Source: Saccharothrix sp. NRRL B-16314 (GTDB lineage Bacteria; Actinomycetota; Actinomycetes; Mycobacteriales; Pseudonocardiaceae). Taken from it: a DNA stretch of 36,068 nt. Made by a program: the position numbers and the translations under genes. Position 1 is the stretch's first letter, and every line of letters starts with the position of its first letter. Where the stretch lies: NCBI RefSeq assembly GCF_000716595.1, contig NZ_JNXC01000050.1, positions 1-36,068 of the forward strand. The letters run 5' to 3'. This document shows, piece by piece, positions 28,561-36,067 of this stretch. The notes below the pieces were generated by a model. The model was not told the DNA's origin, did no database searches, and was given only the letters and a program-made list of their open reading frames with translations.

Positions 28561-29749
28561 TCTCCAACACCTTCGCCGTCCACACCGCCGTGGCCACGTC
28601 CGTGCTGTCCGCGAGGTCGCGCAGCACGCCGTCGAACGGGAAACCGGGCTCACCGTGGAGGTAGACCGGCGCGAGGTCGGCGTACCGGTCCGCCGCGCGC
28701 CGCGCCGCCGCCGACGCACCCGGCACCACCAGCCGGTCGAGATCGTCCGTCGGCGATGCCCGGGGCGCGAAGGTCAGCCCGTGCCGGGAGCGCACCGGCG
28801 CGGCACCATGACCGACGGCCAGCGTTCGGACTGCCGACGACTGCCCGTACGCGTCGAAGGCGGAGGCCAGTTCGATCTCACCGACCCCCTCGGTGAGGAG
28901 CACCCCGGCCGTGGGCCGGTCCCACCCGAAAGCGGTGTTGAACGCGACCACGGCGTCGGCCGGCCCGACTTGCGCCTGCTCCATCGGCGCCGCCGTGCCG
29001 CGCCGGTAGTGGCGCCAACCGACCACGTCCGCCGCACGTGCCGCCGCCCCCGGTCCGACGAGCCGTTCGACCACGCGCAGCGTGCCGTCGATCCCGGACA
29101 GGATGCCCGCCGTGCTGACGACGTCGCCGTCGTCCACGTACCGCGTGCCCCGGACCCAGTCGACCGCCGGGTAGAGGTCTTCGACGCCGTCGATGCGGAG
29201 CCAGTGCGAGGTGGCCGGGCGTCCGTCGAGCAGACCGGCCGCCGCGAGCACCCGTGACCCGTTGCAGATGCCCAGGACCAGCGATCCACCGGAGGCCTGC
29301 CGGGCGACCCAGTCCGTCACCGGCTTCGACGTGCTCTCGCCGACGTCGGGCAGGGCGGGCACCACGACGACGTCGGCCGGCGCGCCGAGCAGGCCGTCGA
29401 GTTCGGCGAAGCTCAGGTCCGGAACGAGGTCCAGGCCGCCGGTGAGCGGAACCGGGTGACCGGTCGGCGCGACGGTGTAGACGTTGAACGCATCCGTCGC
29501 GGCCAGGATCTCGTAAGGCGCGAGCGTGTCGGAGACGACGGCGCCGTGGTCGCCCACGACGACCACCGCGGTCGGCTTGGCGGGGTCGTGCGCCACGGGT
29601 GCGGGCTCGGGGGACGCGCTGTCGGTCCGCGGCGCGTACAGGTCGTCGAACGTGCCCAAGGCGGTCGGGGTGCCGAGAGCCGTGGGCAGGGCGAGGGAGG
29701 CGAGCAGGAACACCAGCGCGGTTCCGCCCAGCCGGAGCGCGGTTCGCAT
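28466..29749 (-). CDS. Membrane-targeted DJ-1/PfpI-family protein (two class-I GATase-like domains), C-terminus frameshifted
   Basis: The N-terminus is a signal or anchor segment (LGGTALVFLLASLALPTALG). A DJ-1/PfpI domain follows, with the nucleophile-elbow motif GICNGSRVLAAAGLLDG (Cys162) and the ATSHW segment seen in DJ-1/PfpI and GATase-1-type AraC proteins. A second, similar domain contains the EIELASAFDAYGQS segment but lacks an equivalent Cys. The open frame ends in SPSPVRPGRGPSPSDRSRS, which looks like non-coding reading. In another frame the same DNA encodes a transmembrane helix with an RRR tail, so a one-base loss near 28560 is likely. It starts three bases after the stop of the four-helix membrane gene (TGA-GCG-ATG), so the two are cotranslated. 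The substrate or role is unknown. Confidence 0.85.
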   Translation of the reverse strand: MRTALRLGGTALVFLLASLALPTALGTPTALGTFDDLYAPRTDSASPEPAPVAHDPAKPTAVVVVGDHGAVVSDTLAPYEILAATDAFNVYTVAPTGHPVPLTGGLDLVPDLSFAELDGLLGAPADVVVVPALPDVGESTSKPVTDWVARQASGGSLVLGICNGSRVLAAAGLLDGRPATSHWLRIDGVEDLYPAVDWVRGTRYVDDGDVVSTAGILSGIDGTLRVVERLVGPGAAARAADVVGWRHYRRGTAAPMEQAQVGPADAVVAFNTAFGWDRPTAGVLLTEGVGEIELASAFDAYGQSSAVRTLAVGHGAAPVRSRHGLTFAPRASPTDDLDRLVVPGASAAARRAADRYADLAPVYLHGEPGFPFDGVLRDLADSTDVATAVWTAKVLETTSPSPVRPGRGPSPSDRSRSPPWVCWRRSV

Positions 29750-29752
29750 CGC

Positions 29753-30175
29753 TCAGCACCCGTACTCGTGCCGGCGGCGCAGCATCGCGACCAGCATCGC
29801 CGGGACCATCAGCACGTGCCCGGCGGTCATCAGCGCCATCCCGGACAGCAGGCCGGTCCAGTGGAACGGCAGCAGCACCAGGAACGGCACGTACATCGCG
29901 GCGGACATCGCGGCGATGCCGGCCCAGCCGTGGCGGCGGATCCGCATCCACAACGCCATGCCCAGCGACATGTTCGTCGCCATCACCAGCACGTGCGCGG
30001 TCACGACGTCCGCCAGGCCCGGCCACACGAACGACCAGACCGGCTCCAGGACGACCATCCCGACCACCATGGCGGCGGCCATCTCCAGGAAGTGACGGGT
30101 GAACCGCCACACGGCGCGCGCCCTCGGCTCGGGCTGGGGCGGACGGGACGTGGTGATCGTCTGTTCGGGATTCAT
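29753..30175 (-). CDS. Small four-helix membrane protein, function unknown, 140 aa
   Basis: After a polar N-terminus (about 1-35) come four hydrophobic helices: AAAMVVGMVVLEPVWSFVW, VTAHVLVMATNMSLGMALWM, GIAAMSAAMYVPFLVLLPF and LLSGMALMTAGHVLMVPAML. The protein ends in a basic RRRHEYGC tail. It is rich in Met and His in the membrane (MATNMSLGMALWM, MTAGHVLMVPAM), which could allow metal or redox binding, but this is only suggestive. The ATG at 30175 was chosen because GGAGGAG is five bases upstream. It is the first gene of a unit with the DJ-1/PfpI gene and lies downstream of a two-component system. Similar small proteins are sometimes labelled FlhA-like by mistake; I see no flagellar domain. 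Confidence 0.8.
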   Translation of the reverse strand: MNPEQTITTSRPPQPEPRARAVWRFTRHFLEMAAAMVVGMVVLEPVWSFVWPGLADVVTAHVLVMATNMSLGMALWMRIRRHGWAGIAAMSAAMYVPFLVLLPFHWTGLLSGMALMTAGHVLMVPAMLVAMLRRRHEYGC

Positions 30176-30249
30176 GGCGGCTCCTCCGTAACTGGCTTCC
30201 AGTGCTACGGAGATCGTCGGCCGGCGGGGGAGCCGGGTCAGGTGCCGAA

Positions 30250-30282
30250 GGTCATGCGTCAGGTCATGTGGCCGGCATGACC
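30250..30282. promoter_or_regulatory. Palindrome GGTCATG-N7-CATGACC with an extra direct half-site
   Basis: GGTCATG at 30262-30268 and CATGACC at 30276-30282 form a perfect 7-bp palindrome. A third GGTCATG lies at 30250-30256, a 12-base step. The element is 75-107 bases upstream of the membrane protein start, in the gap after the response regulator gene. It is a good candidate site for that regulator. Confidence 0.55.
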
Positions 30283-30323
30283 CCGGAACTCGGCACGGGC
30301 GGGGCTGCAACACCGGTCGGGCT

Positions 30324-30989
30324 TCAGCACAGGCCGAGTTCGCGCGCCCGCAGCGCAGCCTGCGTGCGGTCACGCACCTGGAGCTTGGACAGCACGCTGG
30401 TGACGAGGTTCTTCACGGTGCCCTCGGCCAGGTACAGGCTCCCCGCGATCTCGCGGTTGCTGTGGCCCGCGGCGAGCAGCCGCACGACGTCGAGTTCACG
30501 GTCCGACAGCGCCACGGCCGGTGGCTGCCTCACGGGGGTGTCCTCATGCGGCAACCGCGCCACCCTGGCCACGACCTTGGCCGCGACGGACGGCTGGAGC
30601 ACCGACTCACCGCGCCTCGCCGCCACCAGCGCCTCGACCAACCGGGCCGACGACACGTCCTTGAGGAGGTACCCGACCGCGCCGGCCCGCAGCGCCGCGA
30701 ACACGTCCGCGTCGTCGTCGAAAGTGGTCAGCGCCAGCACCCGCACGCCCGGCTGCTCCACCCGCAGCCGGTCGGTCGCCGCGATCCCGTCCAGCACCGG
30801 CATCCGCAGGTCCATCAGCACCACGTCGGGGCGCAACTCGGCACACCGCCGCACGGCCTCCTCGCCGTTGCCCGCCTCGCCGACCACCTCGATCTCCGGC
30901 TGCACCTCCAGCAACGTCGCCAGCGCCTCCCGGAACAACGCCTGGTCGTCCACGATCAGCACCCGCACGGCGGCACCCGGCGCGCTCAT
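30324..30989 (-). CDS. NarL/FixJ-family response regulator, 221 aa
   Basis: The receiver domain (about 7-125) has acidic residues Asp14 and Asp15, the phospho-acceptor Asp60 in LMDLRMP, a Thr in ALTTF and the Lys in GYLLKD. The C-terminal LuxR-type helix-turn-helix (about 155-215) has LSDRELDVVRLLAAGHSNREIAGSLYLAEGTVKNLVTSVLSKL. It would activate or repress transcription on phosphorylation by the partner kinase. The ATG at 30989 overlaps the kinase stop as ATGA, so the two are translationally coupled; the open frame upstream is antisense or overlapping noise. The next gene downstream is separated by about 150 bases containing a palindrome, suggesting a nearby target. Confidence 0.95.
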   Translation of the reverse strand: MSAPGAAVRVLIVDDQALFREALATLLEVQPEIEVVGEAGNGEEAVRRCAELRPDVVLMDLRMPVLDGIAATDRLRVEQPGVRVLALTTFDDDADVFAALRAGAVGYLLKDVSSARLVEALVAARRGESVLQPSVAAKVVARVARLPHEDTPVRQPPAVALSDRELDVVRLLAAGHSNREIAGSLYLAEGTVKNLVTSVLSKLQVRDRTQAALRARELGLC

Positions 30990-32173
30990 GCCGGCACCTC
31001 GACCGTCAACGTCAGGCCGCGGTCGGCGGCCGAGTCGACGGACACCCGCCCGCCCAGGTTCGCCACCCGCTCCCGCAGGCCGACCAGGCCGTACCCGGTG
31101 TCCGCCGGCACGTCCCCGCTCAGCCCGCACCCGTCGTCGCGGACCTCCAGCCGGACCACGTCGTCGCGGTCGAAGTCCAGCACGACGGTCACGGCGGAAG
31201 CGCCCGCGTGCTTGCGCACGTTGGTCAACCCCTCCTGCGCCGCCCGGAACAGCGATTCCTCGACCTCGACCGGGATGGCGCGGGCCGCGCCGCGGACCTC
31301 CACCCCGGTGGGCACACCGGCTTCGCCCGCCAATACCCGCAACGCGTCCACCAGCGGCTCCGATCGGGGTTCGCGCAGCGCGGCGACCGAACGGCGCACC
31401 TCCGCCAGCGCCTGCTTCGACTGGTCCTGCGCCTTGGCCAGCATCGTGTCGAGCCGGTCCGGATCGGCGGTGTCGATCACCGCCCGCGCGGCCTGGAGCA
31501 GCATCTGCACGACGGTCAGGTGGTGGCCCAACCCGTCGTGGATGTCACGGGCGAGCCGGTTGCGCTCCTGGGTCGTCGCGAGCTGTTCGGCCTGGGCGGC
31601 GTACCCGCGCAGCTGTTCGTTGGCCGCCGCGAGCTCAGCCCTGGCGCGCTGCTCGCGCACCAGCAGCAACGTCACGACCAACGTGAACGTGGTGACGGCC
31701 AGCGTGTTGAGCCCTTCCCACAGCCCGTCCGGCCAGGCCATGTTCACGTGGACCAGCGGGATGATCGCGGCGACCGCGGCGGCGCCCGGCGTCGGCAGCA
31801 GCAGCACGCTCTGGGACACCAGGACCACCAGCAGCAGCACGGCGCCCGCCGCCGCCCCGGAGAACGAGAACAGCACGAAACCCAGCGGCACCTGCACGCA
31901 CGCGTACGCCACGGCGAACGCCCGACCGCGCCCCTGGACCAGCTGGAAGCCGAAGATCGCGACCAGGGCGTAGACCAGCCCGACGAGCATCGTCGGCAGG
32001 AGGTGCTGCTCGTAGCTCGACGAGCCGAGCGGCAGCGTGGCGTACGCGACCACCGTCAGAACGCTCAAAGCCCACTGCACGCACCCACTGTGCTGGACCC
32101 CGGACAGCAGGGTCAACCTGGCGGTTCCGCCCTCCCGCGGACACCGGCCTGGCCGTGTCGCCGCTGCTTCCAC
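30986..32173 (-). CDS. Sensor histidine kinase, HisKA_3 family, membrane-bound
   Basis: There are six predicted membrane helices (about residues 33-180). A short helical linker and the dimerisation/phospho-acceptor helix ERNRLARDIHDGLGHHL follow, with His212. An HATPase_c domain comes next, with the N-box AAQEGLTNVRKHA, the G1 box VRDDGCGL and GYGLVGLRERV. This layout is typical of NarL-partner kinases that sense envelope stress. The start is uncertain. GTG 32173 gives 395 residues, while a GTG at 32080 gives 364 and begins just before the first helix. The shorter form would leave 153 bases for two divergent promoters instead of 60. It overlaps the response regulator gene by four bases. The signal cannot be told from sequence. 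Confidence 0.92.
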   Translation of the reverse strand: MEAAATRPGRCPREGGTARLTLLSGVQHSGCVQWALSVLTVVAYATLPLGSSSYEQHLLPTMLVGLVYALVAIFGFQLVQGRGRAFAVAYACVQVPLGFVLFSFSGAAAGAVLLLVVLVSQSVLLLPTPGAAAVAAIIPLVHVNMAWPDGLWEGLNTLAVTTFTLVVTLLLVREQRARAELAAANEQLRGYAAQAEQLATTQERNRLARDIHDGLGHHLTVVQMLLQAARAVIDTADPDRLDTMLAKAQDQSKQALAEVRRSVAALREPRSEPLVDALRVLAGEAGVPTGVEVRGAARAIPVEVEESLFRAAQEGLTNVRKHAGASAVTVVLDFDRDDVVRLEVRDDGCGLSGDVPADTGYGLVGLRERVANLGGRVSVDSAADRGLTLTVEVPA

Positions 32174-32233
32174 GCTCGCACTGTGGGATAACTACTGCGG
32201 TCACTTTTGTGCGGTGTTCCGAGGAGGAGACCC

Positions 32234-33049
32234 ATGCCCGATCACGGTGCCGAAGGCGGCGAACCGGTCGAACTCCCGCCGTACCGAGCCGTGCTCGTGG
32301 TCGACACCAAGGAGTTCGGCTCCAACTCCGACCCTGATCAGGCGCACCTGGTGGAGATCGTGCCCGAGGTCGTCGCGCTCGGCTTCGAGCGCGCCGGGCT
32401 CGGGCACGTGTGGCAGGAGGCGTTGTTCCCGCACAACACCGGTGACGGGTTCGGTATCGGATTCGACACCCGTCACCTGCCCGCCGTGGTCAGCAAGTTC
32501 TTCGACGCGCTCCAGGACGTGCTGGCCGCGCGGGACGTCCGGCTGCGCGCGCGGGACCGCCGGTTGCGCCTGCGGATGCGGGCCAGCCTGAACGTGGGAC
32601 CGGTCCGCGACGCCCCTCCCGGTGGTACCGCCGCGGTGGTGGGCAGCGCGGTGATCACCACCCACCGGCTGCTCGACTCCCAGCCCGTCCGGGACGTCCT
32701 CACCCGGTCGGACCCGGACCAGACGTTCCTCTCGGTGGTGCTGTCCCAGCGGGTGTTCGACGACGTGCTGGCCGCCGGCTTCGCGACGCTGCCCGCTTCC
32801 CGGGTGGTGCCGAGGTTCGTGCGGCTCAAGGAGTACAGCGGCACGGTCTACCTGTACGTGCCGAAGCCCAGCGGTGACCTGCTGTCCCACGGCATCGCCG
32901 AGTACCAGCAGGACCTCGACGCGGCGCAGGCCGTGCGGGAGACGACGCCCCAGCCCGCCGGCACCATCACCTCCAACGTGCTCAGCGGCGGCAACACCGG
33001 GACGACCATCCAGGTCGGGCACCTCCACGGCGGCCTGCACAACAAGTGA
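32234..33049 (+). CDS. Class III nucleotide-cyclase-like protein with C-terminal RHIM-like amyloid signalling motif
   Basis: This 271-residue protein resembles a minimal class III cyclase homology domain. YRAVLVVDTKEF matches the first metal-Asp strand, TGDGFGIGF the second metal Asp (GDG), LRMRASLNVGPV the central helix/strand, and GSAVITTHRLLDS the place where true cyclases have VNxAxRL. At that place the usual Asn is replaced, so the substrate or activity may differ. The C-terminal end (about 245-271) has the pattern NVLSGGNTGTTIQVGHLHGG. Its IQVG core matches RHIM, and the Asn/Gly layout matches bacterial amyloid signalling motifs found on effectors and NLR-type proteins in actinomycetes. 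The ATG at 32234 is preceded by GAGGAGGAG. It is divergent from the sensor kinase, and no NLR partner is visible in this window. Function unproven. Confidence 0.75.
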   Translation: MPDHGAEGGEPVELPPYRAVLVVDTKEFGSNSDPDQAHLVEIVPEVVALGFERAGLGHVWQEALFPHNTGDGFGIGFDTRHLPAVVSKFFDALQDVLAARDVRLRARDRRLRLRMRASLNVGPVRDAPPGGTAAVVGSAVITTHRLLDSQPVRDVLTRSDPDQTFLSVVLSQRVFDDVLAAGFATLPASRVVPRFVRLKEYSGTVYLYVPKPSGDLLSHGIAEYQQDLDAAQAVRETTPQPAGTITSNVLSGGNTGTTIQVGHLHGGLHNK

Positions 33050-33133
33050 GCGGTCCGGTGTCCCGAAGTGCCGGCGCGGCGGAGGTCCGCTTGGCGGTAC
33101 GGCTGGCGCGCGGCCCGGTGTGAGCATGTCGGC

Positions 33134-33925
33134 ATGGGCCTCCCGCGCCGGATCGCCGGTTCCGCCATGGTCGTGCTCCTGCTGAGTGGTCTGCTGGGTG
33201 GCCTGCTGTCGGTACCGGCCGCCGCCGCCACCGCGTTCAAGGTGCTCCAGATGAACCTGTGCAACAGCGGCATCGCCGGCTGCTACCAGGACGGGCGCGC
33301 GGTGGACGAAGCCGTCGTGATGATCCAGCGCCGGCTGCCGGACGTCGTCTCGGTGAACGAGGTGTGCCTGTCCGACCTGCCCCGCCTGACCGCCGCCGTG
33401 GGCGCGACCGCCGCGTACCGGTTCGCGTTCGTGCGCAACAGGTCCACGAACTCGGACTACCAGTGCACGGCCGGTCGCGGCGCCTACGGCAGCGGGATCA
33501 TCGTCAAGGAGGGCATCGCGACGGGCGGCCACGGCACCTACACCGCCCAGGACGGCGGCAACGAGATCCGCGCCTGGGCCTGCGCGCTCAGCGCCGTGCG
33601 CGGGTTCACCGCCTGCACCACCCACTTGAGCACGACCGGCACGACGGCGCTGGCGCAGTGCCGCGAGCTGGTGCCCGCGACGGTCCTGTCCCACGACCCC
33701 ACCGGGTCACCGACGACGCGGCACGTCGTGGTCGGCGACCTGAACCTGAAGTACAACCCCGGTTCGGCCACGAACGCCCAGAACTGCGTCCCCTCGGGCT
33801 GGTTCCGCAAGGGCGACGGCGACGTGCAGCACGTCATCGCCCGCACCCTGACCTTCGTGTCGACCCAGAAGTACGCCATGTACCGCACGGACCACCCGGC
33901 GTTCGTGGTCAACTACACGTTCTGA
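33134..33925 (+). CDS. Secreted endonuclease/exonuclease/phosphatase (EEP)-family enzyme, 263 aa
   Basis: A signal peptide (MGLPRRIAGSAMVVLLLSGL, cleaved after about VPAAAATA) precedes an EEP fold. Motif residues are all visible: Asn41 in LQMNLCNS, Glu76 in VNEVC, His164 in CTTH, Asp202 and Asn204 in GDLN, and Asp253-His254 in RTDHPAF. EEP enzymes cut phosphodiesters or phosphomonoesters using a divalent metal. Being secreted, it may be an extracellular nuclease, phosphatase or sphingomyelinase-like enzyme, and the substrate is not clear. Several Cys pairs suggest disulfides. The ATG at 33134 starts the signal peptide; its ribosome binding site is weak. It lies between the cyclase-like gene and the S9 peptidase gene on the same strand, 22 bases before the latter. 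Confidence 0.88.
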   Translation: MGLPRRIAGSAMVVLLLSGLLGGLLSVPAAAATAFKVLQMNLCNSGIAGCYQDGRAVDEAVVMIQRRLPDVVSVNEVCLSDLPRLTAAVGATAAYRFAFVRNRSTNSDYQCTAGRGAYGSGIIVKEGIATGGHGTYTAQDGGNEIRAWACALSAVRGFTACTTHLSTTGTTALAQCRELVPATVLSHDPTGSPTTRHVVVGDLNLKYNPGSATNAQNCVPSGWFRKGDGDVQHVIARTLTFVSTQKYAMYRTDHPAFVVNYTF

Positions 33926-33946
33926 CCGGACGCCGGAGGCGGGGCT

Positions 33947-35755
33947 ATGGGCTGGACGGACTTCGAGTGGCTGACCGGCGCGGAACCGAGCCCGGACGGC
34001 ACCGCGGTCGCCTACGTGAGCGACCGGTCCGGCCGGTCCCAGCCGTGGGTGCTGCCCCTGGCCGGCGGGCGGGCGCGGCTCGTCGAGGTGCCCGGCTCGG
34101 TCCGCCGCTGCCTGTGGCGGCCCGACGGCGCGCGGCTGCTGGTGGTCGTCGATCCTGACGGCGGCGAGGACCACCGGCTCGCCGAGGTCGACCCCGACAC
34201 CGGCTCGGTGGAGTGGTTGGTCGCCGAGGACGGCGTGCGGTGCGAGGTCGGCGTTCCCCACGGGCACATCGGCCTGCCCTACAGCGCCGACAGCGCGCTC
34301 CTGGCCTACGCGAGCAACGCGCGTGATCGCGAGGTGTTCGACGTGCGGGTGCGGGACCTCCGCACGGGCGACGAGCGGATCGTGCTGCACGGAGACGACC
34401 GGTACCTGCCGATGGGCTTTTCCCCGGACTCCCGGCTGCTGCTCGTGCTGCGACTGCACCAGAACACCGAGCACACCCTGTTCCTGTGCGACCTGGCCGA
34501 CGGCACGACCCGGCCGGTCACCCCCGACCGCGGCCCGGCCAAGCACCAGCCGGTGGCCTGGCTGCCCGACTCGTCGGGCTTCTACCTGTGCACCACGGGG
34601 GACCGGGACTTCCTCGGCCTGGCGGCGCTGAGCCTGACCGGCGAGCTGACCTGGATCGACGCGCCGGAGGCCGACGTGGCGGGCGCGGCGCTGTCACCGG
34701 ACGGCTCGACCCTGGCGTGGGGCGTCAACGAGAACGGGTACACGCGGCTGCAGTGGGCGCCCGTCGGAGGCGTGGCGCGAGACGTCGAAGGGCTGCCGGC
34801 CGGCGTCGCGGTGACCGAGTTCGGGTTGGACGGGCACGTCCTGCGGTTCACCCCGGCGGGTGACCTGCTGGTGCAGCTCGGCCGGCCGGACGCGGCGACC
34901 GACCTGTACCTGGTCGACCTGACGCGCGGCACGGCCCGGCGGCTCACCGACGCGGGCGCGGGTCTTCCCGGCGGGATGGTGGTGCCCTCGGTCCTGTGGA
35001 CGACGAGCGCGGACGGCGAGGCGGTGTCGTTCCTGCTGTACCGGCCGCCCGGTGCGACCCGCGAGCGACCCGTGCCGCTGGTGGTGACGGTGCACGGCGG
35101 GCCGGAGGTCCAGTCGCTGCCGACGTTCTTCCCCCTGGTCCAGGAACTCCTCGCCCGGGGCGTCGCGGTGGCGGCACCCAACATCCGCGGGTCGTCCGGG
35201 TACGGGATGCGCTACCAGCGGTTGATCTACCGCGACTGGGGCGGCGGCGACCTGGCGGACCTGGCGGCGGTCGTGCGGCGCCTCCGGGAACTCGACTGGG
35301 TGGCCGGGGACCGGCTCGGCGTGCACGGCGCGTCGTACGGCGGGTTCGCCGTGCTGGCCTGCCTGGCGATGCTGCCGGACCTGTGGCGCGCCGGCGTCAG
35401 CGAGTGCGGGCCGTCGGACCTGATCAGCGACATCCGGTCGTTCCCGCCGACCTGGCGCAAGCGGGTCAGGGACTGGATCGGCGACCCCGACGACCCGGCC
35501 GACGCCGCCGCGATGACCGCCCGCAGCCCGCTGGAGCACGCCGACCGGGTGGTCGCGCCGGTGCTGATCATGCACGGCGAGAACGACACGCGGGTGAACC
35601 CCGAGGAATCGGAGCAGATGTACCGGCGGCTGCGCGAGCTGGGCCGACCGGCCGAACTCGTGCTGCACCCCGGCGTCGGGCACGAGATCGACCGGGCCGG
35701 TCTGGCGGCAACCACGGACCTCATCGCGTCGTGGTTCGTCCACCACCTCGGGTAA
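33947..35755 (+). CDS. S9-family (prolyl oligopeptidase / acylaminoacyl peptidase-type) serine peptidase, 602 aa
   Basis: The N-terminal two-thirds is a beta-propeller with repeated blades such as AEPSPDGTAVAYVSDRSG, MGFSPDSRLLLVLRL and AALSPDGSTLAWGVNENG. The C-terminal third is an alpha/beta hydrolase. The catalytic triad is Ser463 in GASYGG, Asp547 in GENDTRV and His579 in GVGHE, with the oxyanion segment VHGGPEVQS and the PNIRGSSGYG motif of S9 enzymes. It cleaves short peptides or acylated amino acids. No signal peptide is seen, so it is probably cytoplasmic. The ATG at 33947 is preceded by GGAGGCGGGG. It follows the EEP gene by 22 bases, so the two may be cotranscribed. A hairpin follows directly after the stop. 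Confidence 0.95.
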   Translation: MGWTDFEWLTGAEPSPDGTAVAYVSDRSGRSQPWVLPLAGGRARLVEVPGSVRRCLWRPDGARLLVVVDPDGGEDHRLAEVDPDTGSVEWLVAEDGVRCEVGVPHGHIGLPYSADSALLAYASNARDREVFDVRVRDLRTGDERIVLHGDDRYLPMGFSPDSRLLLVLRLHQNTEHTLFLCDLADGTTRPVTPDRGPAKHQPVAWLPDSSGFYLCTTGDRDFLGLAALSLTGELTWIDAPEADVAGAALSPDGSTLAWGVNENGYTRLQWAPVGGVARDVEGLPAGVAVTEFGLDGHVLRFTPAGDLLVQLGRPDAATDLYLVDLTRGTARRLTDAGAGLPGGMVVPSVLWTTSADGEAVSFLLYRPPGATRERPVPLVVTVHGGPEVQSLPTFFPLVQELLARGVAVAAPNIRGSSGYGMRYQRLIYRDWGGGDLADLAAVVRRLRELDWVAGDRLGVHGASYGGFAVLACLAMLPDLWRAGVSECGPSDLISDIRSFPPTWRKRVRDWIGDPDDPADAAAMTARSPLEHADRVVAPVLIMHGENDTRVNPEESEQMYRRLRELGRPAELVLHPGVGHEIDRAGLAATTDLIASWFVHHLG

Positions 35756-35780
35756 GGCTCCGCGGACGCGAAGCGGAGCC
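35756..35780. terminator. Hairpin terminator after the S9 peptidase gene
   Basis: Perfect 8-bp arms GGCTCCGC (35756-35763) and GCGGAGCC (35773-35780) enclose a 9-base loop, starting right after the stop. It lies between converging genes (peptidase and HNH fragment) and may serve both. Confidence 0.75.
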
Positions 35781-35803
35781 GGTTGCCCGGTCTGGTCGTC
35801 GCG

Positions 35804-36067
35804 TCAGGCGGCGATGGGCATCGGCGGCCGGTGAAGCAGGTTCTGCCGGGGCCTTTGGGTGGGGTCGACGTGACGTGGAGGAATGAATGCCGGAACACCA
35901 CCGGTCATCGTGATCCGCCAGCGTGAGTGGTGCACCAGGGAATGATGCGTGCGGCACAGGAGAACGAGATTGTCCAGATCCGTGGTGCCGCCGTCCGCCC
36001 AGAATGTGACGTGGTGCGCGTCGCACCACTTCGGCGGTCGGGAACAGATGGGTCGACCTTGGGCGCG
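35804..36067 (-). CDS. HNH endonuclease (DUF222-type), C-terminal fragment cut by the window edge
   Basis: Reading the minus strand from the right edge gives 87 residues without a start. They contain CDAHHVTFWADGGTTDLDNLVLLCRTHHSLVHH, the HNH core (His-His, the Asn in DNLVLLC, and His-His) with the usual zinc-type Cys. A short tail, PRHVDPTQRPRQNLL, follows and the frame stops at 35806-35804. This is the typical C-terminus of the actinobacterial DUF222-HNH proteins, whose role is unclear (often repeated, sometimes mobile). Its 5' part lies outside the window. Confidence 0.88.
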   Translation of the reverse strand, partial: RAQGRPICSRPPKWCDAHHVTFWADGGTTDLDNLVLLCRTHHSLVHHSRWRITMTGGVPAFIPPRHVDPTQRPRQNLLHRPPMPIAA

